In this document: positions 57,690 through 64,000 of the stretch, piece after piece | Position numbering within the stretch: position 1 is the first letter of the stretch | Layout of the letters: every line of letters starts with the position of its first letter | From: Spirochaetales bacterium | Lineage (GTDB): Bacteria; Spirochaetota; Spirochaetia; Treponematales; UBA12059 | Direction: 5' to 3' | Length of the DNA stretch: 64,000 nt | NCBI GenBank assembly: GCA_016928955.1 | Contig: JAFGJV010000029.1 | Span: 1-64,000, forward strand | Made by a program: the position numbers and the translations under genes | Notes under the pieces: generated by a model | What the model was told of the DNA's origin: nothing | The model's input: the letters and a program-made list of their open reading frames with translations, nothing else | The model's database searches: none

Positions 57690-57718
57690 AGTGTACGGCC
57701 GTTTCCGCTTCCTGTCAA
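57690..57718 (-). promoter_or_regulatory. promoter of the sugar-ABC ATPase
   Basis: TTGACA (57713-57718), 17 bases, TACACT (57690-57695) on the minus strand; its -35 box overlaps the stop codon of the SpoU gene. Confidence 0.78.
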
Positions 57719-58578
57719 ACCAAAGCGGGGCCCCGCGGCTCCGGTGCCACGCCCCTGGCCGCGAGCGAGCGCCGCCACGCGTCCATCAGCACCCCGAAGG
57801 CCACGCCCACGTTCAGGCTGCCCTTGGCGCCGAGCATGGGTATGCTGACGCGCCTGCCGCACAGGGCCAGGGCCTCCGGCGACACGCCCAGCTCCTCTGA
57901 ACCGAGCACGGCCAGGCCGCGCGCGGGGAACTCGAAGCTGTCTATGGGCTCGCCCCGCAGTTCCAGGGCGAACACGGCGTCCGGGCCCAGGTCGCCTGCA
58001 GCCCCGGCCAGCTCGTCGAGGCCGCCGCGCCGCCAGGCCACCACGGAGCTGGCCCCCAGGGCGGTCCTCTGGGCCCGGGGGTGGCCGGGATCCGGCACAA
58101 AGCCGGACAGCACCAGTTCGTCCACGCCAAAAGCGTCGGCCGTGCGGAATATGGAACCGACGTTGAACGGAGAGCGCAGGTCCTCAAGATAGGCGCGCAC
58201 GCCCGGGAATACGCGCCGGGCACCCGGATCCAAAGCCAGGCCCAGAGGCTCGCGAAAATCCCAGTCGGCGGGAGTGCGGCCGGCGTATGCTTCCAGCCCC
58301 CGCCGGAGGACATTGCAGGAACGCGCCCACCACTCGGCGGAGCGGCCGTGTACGGCGTCCGCGGCGTCCGCGGCGTCCGCGGCGATAGCGTTGGACAGGC
58401 CCCGGAGCTCAGCCGGCAGGCGCTGGTCGGCCGCAAAGGCCCGCCCGAGCTGAACGACCCACTCGGCGTACGAGGTGTCGCCCCGTCGGAAGGCGCCTTC
58501 TGCCAGGTCCAGGGTATTGGCAGCCTTGCGGGCCGCGTGTTTGGGGGTCAGGGTCAGGAGTTTGGGTACGCTGATCAT
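57715..58578 (-). CDS. SpoU/TrmH-family RNA 2'-O-methyltransferase
   Basis: This 287-residue protein has an N-terminal helical domain and a C-terminal SPOUT knot. Motif 1 is LRSPFNVGSIFRTADAFG (about residues 134-151), motif 2 is LGSEELGVSPEAL and motif 3 is VSIPMLGAKGSLNVGVAFG. It methylates a ribose in rRNA or tRNA using SAM. A run of Ala-Asp repeats (AADAADAADAV) reflects a 9-base tandem repeat near 58357-58386. Confidence 0.9.
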   Translation of the reverse strand: MISVPKLLTLTPKHAARKAANTLDLAEGAFRRGDTSYAEWVVQLGRAFAADQRLPAELRGLSNAIAADAADAADAVHGRSAEWWARSCNVLRRGLEAYAGRTPADWDFREPLGLALDPGARRVFPGVRAYLEDLRSPFNVGSIFRTADAFGVDELVLSGFVPDPGHPRAQRTALGASSVVAWRRGGLDELAGAAGDLGPDAVFALELRGEPIDSFEFPARGLAVLGSEELGVSPEALALCGRRVSIPMLGAKGSLNVGVAFGVLMDAWRRSLAARGVAPEPRGPALV

Positions 58579-58588
58579 GGCCGGCGGT

Positions 58589-59737
58589 TCAGTATACGGT
58601 CTTGATAAAATCGAAGACGTCGTCCACGGTCATGGCGCGCGGCAGGAAGTTCATGAAATCCAGGCGCCGCACGGTTTCCGCTCCCTCGACCAGGCGTTCC
58701 AGGGCCAGGTCAAAGTCTTTGAGGCGGCTGGGTATCTTGAGCACGCCCAGGCGGGTGCGTATGGCCTCAACGGCCTTGGCGGCCATGGCGGCAGCGCCCT
58801 CGCTCTCGTCGACATCGCCGAACAGCGGGGCCAGCGACGCGATCTTTTCCAGCTTGGAGCGCGACAGCGACTCCATGAGGTACGGCAGGATCACCGCCGC
58901 CAGGTTTGCCTTTGGCACGCCCCAGCGGGCGTTTATGGCAAACGACACGGCCGTGCCCAGGCCCGGCGACGACGATGCAAGCCCGAGTCCAGCCATGAAA
59001 AAGGCCCTGAAGGCGTCTGCCTTGGCCTGGGGATCGTCCGGACGCGCCATCATGACGTCCAAGGCGCGAACGTACAGGGACACCGCCTCGCGCAGGGCCA
59101 TGTCTGACAGGAAATTCTCCTTGGACGACGCGTAGCCTTCAACTGCGCCCATGATGCCGTCCAGGATGGTGGCAGCGGCGGTTTTGGCGCTCATGGCCGA
59201 CATGACATTGGGATCCAGGATAACGGCGCTTTCTATGCCTCGGCGGGCCTGCAGGAAAGCGGCCTGCCGGTTGCGGGCGTCGCCAAGAATCAGGCCACCT
59301 GACAGGATGAAGGGGTCGCGGCAGGTGGTGGGCACCAGAACCAGCGGCAGGGGCTGACGCTGGGGCGCCTCGCCGTCTATCCAGGTTTCCACCCGGCGCT
59401 CGTCCGGAGCCAGGGCCGCCACCGCCTTGGCCGCGTGGACCACGTGGATGCCGCCCAGGCCGATCACCAGGGGGCTGCGCGATCCCCGCGCCAGGCCAAC
59501 GGCCGCTTCAACGGACGCCGCGGTGGGAGCGTCGCCAAAATCGTCGAACAGGATGGTCTTGATGCCACGGCCTTCAAGCACGGCCACCAGGCGCTCCGCG
59601 GCGCCGCCCTCCCTGAGTTCCGGATCGGCCACCACCAAGGCCCGGTCAAGACCGGGTTCCAGGAGCAGGGGTATCTTAAAGATGGAATCGGTTCCGATAT
59701 AGCATTCGGCGGGCACATGGAAGCGGAAATCGGCCAT
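58589..59737 (-). CDS. iron-alcohol-dehydrogenase-like protein lacking metal ligands
   Basis: A 382-residue protein with the overall fold and length of group III (iron-dependent) alcohol dehydrogenases, but key sites are altered. Of the four metal ligands only the first Asp (D193, ILDGIMGAVEG) remains. The expected histidines are Gly197, Val264 and Lys276 by my alignment. The nucleotide-binding GGGSxxDxAKA motif reads GGIHVVHAAKA. The frame is intact and codon use normal, so it is not a decaying pseudogene. It may bind a ligand without redox catalysis or use different chemistry. Confidence 0.8.
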   Translation of the reverse strand: MADFRFHVPAECYIGTDSIFKIPLLLEPGLDRALVVADPELREGGAAERLVAVLEGRGIKTILFDDFGDAPTAASVEAAVGLARGSRSPLVIGLGGIHVVHAAKAVAALAPDERRVETWIDGEAPQRQPLPLVLVPTTCRDPFILSGGLILGDARNRQAAFLQARRGIESAVILDPNVMSAMSAKTAAATILDGIMGAVEGYASSKENFLSDMALREAVSLYVRALDVMMARPDDPQAKADAFRAFFMAGLGLASSSPGLGTAVSFAINARWGVPKANLAAVILPYLMESLSRSKLEKIASLAPLFGDVDESEGAAAMAAKAVEAIRTRLGVLKIPSRLKDFDLALERLVEGAETVRRLDFMNFLPRAMTVDDVFDFIKTVY

Positions 59738-59773
59738 GCAAGGTCCTCTCCACCGCGCGGGATCCTCCGCGGG

Positions 59774-59802
59774 AATAAAAAAGGCGGAAGCTCCCTTCCG
59801 CC
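59774..59802 (-). terminator. flgM terminator
   Basis: An 8-bp stem (59783-59790 with 59795-59802) followed on the minus strand by an A/T-rich tract beginning with six T residues. Confidence 0.85.
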
Positions 59803-59861
59803 CTTCTTCGCGACAGCGGGCCGACCCAGCCCAGATATAGCCGGTCGGCCGTGGGTACCGT

Positions 59862-60140
59862 CTACAGGAGCTGATCCAGGATGCGATCGGCCGTTACGGA
59901 CAGGACGGCGTCGTTTATGTAGTTAGGATCATCTATCCGGGCCTTGAGCTCGGCTATGAGGTCGGTCCGCTCGTCCGGAGCCGCCTTGGCGAGCTCCATG
60001 GCCTGGAACAGCTCGGCTTTTTCCAGAGCCTCGGAGGACAGATTGACGGAATCGCTCCTGGAGGCCCGTTCCGTACGGTTCGGCCCGGCCGGTTTGCGCG
60101 TCTGGATGGGATCAAGCGGGTTCAGTCTATCTATGGTCAT
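59862..60140 (-). CDS. flgM: anti-sigma-28 factor FlgM
   Basis: A 92-residue protein with the FlgM layout: a disordered polar N-terminus (MTIDRLNPLDPIQ) and a C-terminal sigma-binding region (ELIAELKARIDDPNYI-type, about residues 60-92). It holds sigma-28 inactive until the hook is finished and is then exported. AGGAGCCGTCCG precedes the ATG at 60140. It is alone, away from other flagellar genes, with a sigma-28-like promoter and its own terminator. Confidence 0.88.
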   Translation of the reverse strand: MTIDRLNPLDPIQTRKPAGPNRTERASRSDSVNLSSEALEKAELFQAMELAKAAPDERTDLIAELKARIDDPNYINDAVLSVTADRILDQLL

Positions 60141-60169
60141 CGGACGGCTCCTGCCTTTCTCTACCCGAA

Positions 60170-60197
60170 GTATCGGCACCTTGTGCCCGGAAGTTTA
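60170..60197 (-). promoter_or_regulatory. sigma-28-like promoter of flgM
   Basis: On the minus strand TAAA (60194-60197) and GCCGATAC (60170-60177) are 16 bases apart. The sigma-28 consensus is TAAA-N15-GCCGATAA, so this is one base longer with one mismatch. A GATACT -10 for sigma70 overlaps but has no good -35. Confidence 0.6.
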
Positions 60198-60225
60198 CGC
60201 CATTTTCCTTTTTAGCTCAAGGGAG

Positions 60226-60250
60226 CCTCTAAAAACTGCGGTTTTAGAGG
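60226..60250. repeat. CCTCTAAAA hairpin after rsmI
   Basis: A 9-bp stem (60226-60234 with 60242-60250) with the same arms as hairpin 3 upstream of ssrA (39880-39905). It lies 5 bases after the rsmI stop and probably ends or protects that transcript. Confidence 0.7.
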
Positions 60251-60255
60251 TCCCC

Positions 60256-60972
60256 TCAAGTCCCGGCATCATCGCAGGCGGCGCTGCCCGCCTTCACGCG
60301 CGGGCGGCCGGCTACCATGACCGCCAGTTCGCCCTTGATGTCGGCGCGGGCCTTGAAATCGGCCAGCACGGCCTGGGCGCTCCCCCTGACCAGCTCCTCG
60401 TGCAGTTTGGTGAGCTCGCGGCCCACGCACACCGGCCGGCCGGGGTCAAGCGAGGCTATATCGGCCAGCAGCTTGACGATGCGGTGGGGCGACTCGTACA
60501 TGACAAAGGCCTCGTCCCGGGCCATGAGCTCGGCCACGCGGGTCCGTCTCCTGCCGGGCTTGGGTGACGGGAAGCCGTCAAAGGTCAGCGACTTGAAAAA
60601 CAGGCCAGCCGCCGACGCCAGGGCGGCAAAGGCCGTCGCGCCAGGCAGCGGTACCACCTGATGTCCCGCGTCCGCGGCCATCTTGGCGGCCAGCACGCCG
60701 GGGTCGCTCAGTCCAGGCGTTCCGGCGTCCGAACAGTAGGCCACGTCCTTGCCCTGGTTCAGGAGGCCGAGTATGCGGGCACTGCCCTTTTCTTCCTCAT
60801 AGGCGTAGCACGCGACCAGGGGCTTTTTCACGCCCAGGTGGTTGAGCAGCCGGAGCGTGTGCCTGGTATCCTCGCAGGCCACCGTATCGACCTCGCCGAG
60901 CACGCGCGCCGCCCGCAGGGTTATGTCCTCAAGATTGCCGATGGGCGTTGCCACCATGTATAACGTTGCCAC
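60256..60972 (-). CDS. rsmI: 16S rRNA (cytidine-1402 2'-O)-methyltransferase
   Basis: A 238-residue RsmI with LYMVATPIGNLEDITLRA at the N-terminus, then CEDTRHTLRLLNHLG, SDAGTPGLSDPG, PLPGATAFAALASAAG and FVMYESPHRI. It methylates the ribose of C1402 in the ribosomal decoding centre. The GTG at 60972 is chosen because a good -10 box ends 6 bases before it. The longer frame upstream would not be transcribed. Confidence 0.94.
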   Translation of the reverse strand: MATLYMVATPIGNLEDITLRAARVLGEVDTVACEDTRHTLRLLNHLGVKKPLVACYAYEEEKGSARILGLLNQGKDVAYCSDAGTPGLSDPGVLAAKMAADAGHQVVPLPGATAFAALASAAGLFFKSLTFDGFPSPKPGRRRTRVAELMARDEAFVMYESPHRIVKLLADIASLDPGRPVCVGRELTKLHEELVRGSAQAVLADFKARADIKGELAVMVAGRPRVKAGSAACDDAGT

Positions 60973-60978
60973 GCACCC

Positions 60979-61008
60979 AGTATCACCGCGGCGGGCCCGC
61001 GCAGTCAA
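60979..61008 (-). promoter_or_regulatory. rsmI promoter, leaderless
   Basis: TTGACT (61003-61008), 18 bases, GATACT (60979-60984) on the minus strand; GTG start 6 bases downstream. Confidence 0.7.
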
Positions 61009-61044
61009 CCTCGCCGCGGGCTGGTAACGGCGGCCCGTTCCCGT

Positions 61045-61074
61045 TTGCGCCCGGGCCGTGGTCCGTGCTACGCT
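61045..61074 (+). promoter_or_regulatory. promoter of the zinc-ribbon protein, leaderless
   Basis: TTGCGC (61045-61050), 18 bases, TACGCT (61069-61074); ATG 6 bases downstream. Confidence 0.55.
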
Positions 61075-61080
61075 CACGGC

Positions 61081-61515
61081 ATGATCGATATCGCCCTTGC
61101 CGCAGCGCTAGCGGGACTCGGAGCCTTCCTCTTCTGGATATTCTGGCTGGCGTTCTACAGGCCGGTTGCGGCCCGCAAGGAGCGCCGCTCCCCGCGCTAC
61201 GTCAAGGCCGGCGACGGCGTGGTGCGGGAAAAGGGCGTGGGAGCGCGACGCTGCCCCGTGTGCGGGGAAACCCTGGCCCCGGGCGCCATGGTCAAGTCCA
61301 AGCTGTTTGCCAAACGCGGGACGGAGCGCATCATGCACATATACGGCTGCCCGTACTGCTGGCCGGAAAACACTGAGTACCGCCGCGTATGCCCGGTGTG
61401 CGAGAAGGTCCTGCCCCAGGGCGGCTACCTCATAGCCCGGTATTTCGAGAAACCCGGCCAGCGTCACGTCCACGTGATCGGCTGTTCCGGCTGTAGGGTG
61501 CCGATCCGGCGCTAG
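61081..61515 (+). CDS. membrane-anchored double zinc-ribbon protein
   Basis: This 144-residue protein has an N-terminal membrane helix (residues 5-26) followed by four cysteine pairs: CPVC, CPYC, CPVC and CSGC. These should form two zinc ribbons on the cytoplasmic side (the basic ARKERRS after the helix fits inside-positive). I know no function. It converges with the PHP gene, whose stop lies directly after its own. Confidence 0.8.
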   Translation: MIDIALAAALAGLGAFLFWIFWLAFYRPVAARKERRSPRYVKAGDGVVREKGVGARRCPVCGETLAPGAMVKSKLFAKRGTERIMHIYGCPYCWPENTEYRRVCPVCEKVLPQGGYLIARYFEKPGQRHVHVIGCSGCRVPIRR

Positions 61516-62343
61516 TCACCGGGCCAGCGCGTCCAGGTAGGAATCTTCTATAATACGGCCGCCCGGGCCCCGCCCCAGCCGCCGTTCAGGCCTGCTCGGC
61601 CCATGAAAATCGCTGCCGGCGCTGATCCGTAGGCCCTCTGCCCGCCCCATAGCCTCCAGCCGCTCGCAGTCCACAGTCCTGGCCAGGGGGTGCCACGCCT
61701 CGATGCCGTCCATGCCCATGGCCTTCCACTCGGTCATGAGCGAGCGCATCCGGGTCCAGCTGACGAACAGGGACAAAGGATGTGCAACAAAGGCCAGGCC
61801 ACCCGCCTCCTTGATGACGCGCAAGGCCCGCTCAAGGTCCATGCACGCCTTCTGGACGTAAAAAGGCCGGCCCTTGGCCAGATAGCGGTCAAAGGCGTCC
61901 TGTTTGTTGCGCGCCAGGCGGTGGGTGACCATGAGCTCGGCTATGTGCGGCCTGCCTATCATGCCCCCGCCGGACGCCGCGCGGAACTCGTCGTAGTCCA
62001 CGTCCAAACCCAGTTCGCCCAGCTTGTCGAACATCAGCCGGTTGCGCTGGTTCCTGGACTCGGCCAGCTCGCCCGCGGCCTCGGCCAGGCTGCCCGCCGG
62101 CAGGCTGAAGTCCAGCCCCAGTAGGTGAAACTCGCCGGGACTGAAGGCTATCTCTATCTCCACCCCGGGCACAAAGCGCAGGCCAAGGCCCCCGGCCGCC
62201 TCCTTGGCCTCGGGCAGGCCGTCCAGCGTGTCGTGGTCGGTCAGGGCTATGGCGGACAGCCCTTCCTCCACGGCTTTGTGCATCAGGGCGGCTGGGCTCA
62301 AGGCCCCGTCGGACGCCGTCGAGTGGGTGTGCAGGTCTATCAT
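61516..62343 (-). CDS. PHP-domain phosphoesterase (TrpH/YciV-like)
   Basis: This 275-residue PHP-family protein has metal-binding motifs in order: IDLHTHSTASDG, LTDHDTLDG, PGVEIEI, MIGRPHIAELM, AFVAHPLS and SAGSDFHGPSRPERRLG. Relatives hydrolyse 3',5'-nucleoside bisphosphates and trim short RNA 5' ends. Its ATG overlaps the stop of the upstream TPR protein as ATGA. Confidence 0.92.
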   Translation of the reverse strand: MIDLHTHSTASDGALSPAALMHKAVEEGLSAIALTDHDTLDGLPEAKEAAGGLGLRFVPGVEIEIAFSPGEFHLLGLDFSLPAGSLAEAAGELAESRNQRNRLMFDKLGELGLDVDYDEFRAASGGGMIGRPHIAELMVTHRLARNKQDAFDRYLAKGRPFYVQKACMDLERALRVIKEAGGLAFVAHPLSLFVSWTRMRSLMTEWKAMGMDGIEAWHPLARTVDCERLEAMGRAEGLRISAGSDFHGPSRPERRLGRGPGGRIIEDSYLDALAR

Positions 62344-64000
62344 GCGCGTCCGGCGCCTGGGCGCGCGGCAGCCTCCAGGCGCTCGAGGTTGGCCCGCGTG
62401 TTGGCGTTGCCAGGCTCCAGGGCCACAGCCTTGCGCACGCAGCGTATGGCGTCTGACAGGCGCCCGAGCCGCTTGTAGGCTATGCCCAGATTGTTGAGGA
62501 CGCGCGGGTCGTTGGGGTGGCCCGCAAGTATGTCCTCAAGCAGGATGGCGGCCGTACCCGCGTCGCCGCGCTTGAGGGCGTCTATTGCCTTGCGGTGCGA
62601 CGCCGCCAGCCCGGCGGCCGGCTTCGGCTGCTCGGCCGGTGGGGCTAGCTTCGGGGGCAGCCGCGCTTCGGGGACCTGGGGCGTCTGGCTCGCGCCTTCG
62701 TCGCCAAAATCGGGAAGGTCAAAACCGCTGTCGCCCATGGCCGCCGGCTCTTCCGGAAGATCTGGCTCGGGTATGGAGTAATCGGTAGGCCCGGCGTCGT
62801 CCATGCTCGGCATGGTGGGTATGCCAAAACGCTCGTGGAGCTCCGTGTCGGGCGCCAGTGGCGGGCCAGCCTCGTCGCCTTCCTGGTCTCCGGACGGCTC
62901 GTCCCTACCCGCGCCGTCCTCGCCCGAGAGAGCAGCCGCGAACAAGCCGCCGTCCGGTACGTTGCGGGACGCTTCCGCCGAACGCACCCTGACGCCTGCC
63001 GCCAGCAGGGCGCAGGCCAGGGCGGCCAGCACGGCGCCTCCCGCCATGGCCAGCCGCGCCAGACTCTGGCCGGGCACCACCAGGACCGGGTACTTCGGCA
63101 AGGGCACCGACAACTCCAGAAGGGCAAGGACCGCGCCGCTGTCGTCGCGCAACGGTACGGCGGCCGCCAGCCACTCGCCCGCGGCATCGCGGAGTATGCC
63201 TCTGGCCGAGTCCCCGCCCTCAAGGGCCGCCGCGTAGGACGGCAACACAAAGCGCTGGGGCAGACCGGGCCTGACCGACGCGTCGGAGTCGACAACGAAG
63301 CGGAACACGCCGCCCGAGCGCCGGAGCGCCACGGCGTAGGGTTCCTGGTCTCCCGCAGACAGGCGTATGCCCGCCAGAGCGGCGGCAGCCTCCTTGTACT
63401 CGTCCGACGCGTAGTCGTCCGGCTCGTCCAAAGCAGCCAGGGCCGCCCGCGGCAAGGCAGGCGCTGCCCGCGCGGCGTCCGCGGCCAGGGCGTCCAGACG
63501 CTCGGCCATGGCCGCTTCGGCCCCGGCCAGGGCGTCCGAGCGGGCCCATGACAGCGCCAGGATGCCCAGCGCTGCCAGGGCAGGCAGGGACGCCGCGATG
63601 GCGGCAAGGGGTACGGGAGCTTTCCTGATTACCGCCGCCAAGGCTATGAGTACGGCCATCAGGGCGGACAAGGCGGCCGCTCCTGCGCAGGCCCAGGCCA
63701 GGATTCTGAGTCTCAGTTCGCTTTCCGGAAGCACCGGCGCGGGCGCTGGCTTGAGCTGGGCGGCTAGCCGGTCATAGACCAGCACGGCCGACGAGGCGCC
63801 TTCCACCAGGGCTATCCTCTCGCCGCGCACGGAGAACGAATCCAGTATGGCCGCGCTGCCCTTCGGCGCCGCCGCCGACAGCGCACTCTGGTCCAGCACC
63901 GTCTTGACAGCGCCATCCGGCGCCAGCGACACGATGCACCCCAGGTAGGGATCGGCCACCAAGAGGGTTCCGTCCAGGCGGTAGCGGATTTCCGTGGGAT
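62340..64000 (-). CDS. membrane protein with sensor-like and TPR domains (partial)
   Basis: The reading frame is open to the right edge of the window, so the N-terminus is missing. At least 553 residues are visible. The first part (EIRYRLDGTLLVADPYLG) looks like the end of an NHL-type propeller. Then come membrane helices (roughly 90-160 residues in), an extracytoplasmic single-Cache-like region with VPGQSLARLAM after it, another membrane helix, and a long acidic linker. The last ~90 residues are TPR repeats (NDPRVLNNLGIAYKRLGRLSDAIRCVRKAVALEPG). A regulatory or assembly scaffold is likely. Confidence 0.8.
   Translation of the reverse strand, partial: PTEIRYRLDGTLLVADPYLGCIVSLAPDGAVKTVLDQSALSAAAPKGSAAILDSFSVRGERIALVEGASSAVLVYDRLAAQLKPAPAPVLPESELRLRILAWACAGAAALSALMAVLIALAAVIRKAPVPLAAIAASLPALAALGILALSWARSDALAGAEAAMAERLDALAADAARAAPALPRAALAALDEPDDYASDEYKEAAAALAGIRLSAGDQEPYAVALRRSGGVFRFVVDSDASVRPGLPQRFVLPSYAAALEGGDSARGILRDAAGEWLAAAVPLRDDSGAVLALLELSVPLPKYPVLVVPGQSLARLAMAGGAVLAALACALLAAGVRVRSAEASRNVPDGGLFAAALSGEDGAGRDEPSGDQEGDEAGPPLAPDTELHERFGIPTMPSMDDAGPTDYSIPEPDLPEEPAAMGDSGFDLPDFGDEGASQTPQVPEARLPPKLAPPAEQPKPAAGLAASHRKAIDALKRGDAGTAAILLEDILAGHPNDPRVLNNLGIAYKRLGRLSDAIRCVRKAVALEPGNANTRANLERLEAAARPGAGRA

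Noticed and set aside
58357-58386. 9-base tandem repeat in the SpoU gene
   Set aside because: Only about three copies within a coding Ala-Asp stretch; no sign of a function or array.
1-64000. Many long open frames opposite or inside real genes (for example opposite rny, dxs and alaS)
   Set aside because: High G+C makes stops rare. These frames are rich in Arg, Pro, His and Gly, lack ribosome sites or promoters, and lie over recognisable genes.
1-64000. CRISPR array, transposase or prophage genes
   Set aside because: No regularly spaced direct repeats and no recombinase, capsid or transposase frame were seen.

Overview
The window reads as chromosome of a high-GC spirochaete, most likely from the Treponema/Spirochaetaceae side. 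The evidence is the 5' end of a 16S rRNA of that type, a short alanyl-tRNA synthetase without the C-terminal domain, a locus resembling the Treponema denticola dentilisin genes (PrcB, a PrcA-like lipoprotein, a PrtP-like subtilisin), FlgM, CheD and chemotaxis receptors, many lipoproteins with spirochaetal lipoboxes, and DUF2225 and cdaA/YbbR genes. The genus is an inference. I see no prophage, transposase or CRISPR array.

Layout. 1-700: start of an rRNA operon (minus strand) with two or three tandem promoters, and a tRNA-Leu. 715-7459: minus-strand transport cluster: a SulP anion transporter, a PII-like protein, an EIIA-type protein and an Mbh-like, MnhA-less Mrp cation/proton antiporter. 7519-9962: RNase Y and YmdB. 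10311-15598: RRM protein, pseudouridine synthase, DUF432-MscS pair, cyclic-nucleotide-binding protein, HAD phosphatase and DUF4349 lipoprotein. 15649-22251: a seven-gene housekeeping operon, dxs-folP-cdaA-ybbR-acpS-DUF2225-truA, joining isoprenoid, folate, c-di-AMP and acyl-carrier functions. 22340-25953: unknown protein, PAS histidine kinase, alaS. 26100-28037: a low-GC propeller lipoprotein. 28256-39230: HD-GYP protein, SDR/TetR pair, half-length asparaginase, gamma-carbonic-anhydrase-like protein, PilZ protein, DEAD-box helicase, secreted protein, mnmA and a chemoreceptor. 39251-44896: dentilisin-like protease locus with ssrA (tmRNA) inside it. 44980-46837: candidate C-rich small RNA, oadG/oadB sodium-pump subunits, small acidic protein. 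46961-50914: lower-GC minus-strand cluster of two small exported proteins, an anchored protein and an ABC-2 transporter. 51084-54135: MFS-patatin-cysE operon. 54139-64000: cheD with a soluble receptor-like protein, sugar-ABC ATPase, SpoU methylase, an alcohol-dehydrogenase-like protein without its metal ligands, flgM, rsmI, zinc-ribbon protein, PHP phosphoesterase, and a TPR protein that runs off the window.

The strongest global signal is promoter placement. At least a dozen genes have a good -10 box only 6-9 bases before the start codon and no Shine-Dalgarno sequence, so their mRNAs should be leaderless or nearly so. Other genes in the same window have ordinary ribosome binding sites. The best local candidates for new biology are the protease locus split by ssrA and three large hairpins, a tmRNA-tail-bounded foldback element behind ssrA, a C-rich RNA candidate carrying two anti-Shine-Dalgarno blocks, and the low-GC exported-protein/ABC cluster. 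All assignments come from reading the sequence; no database search was run.
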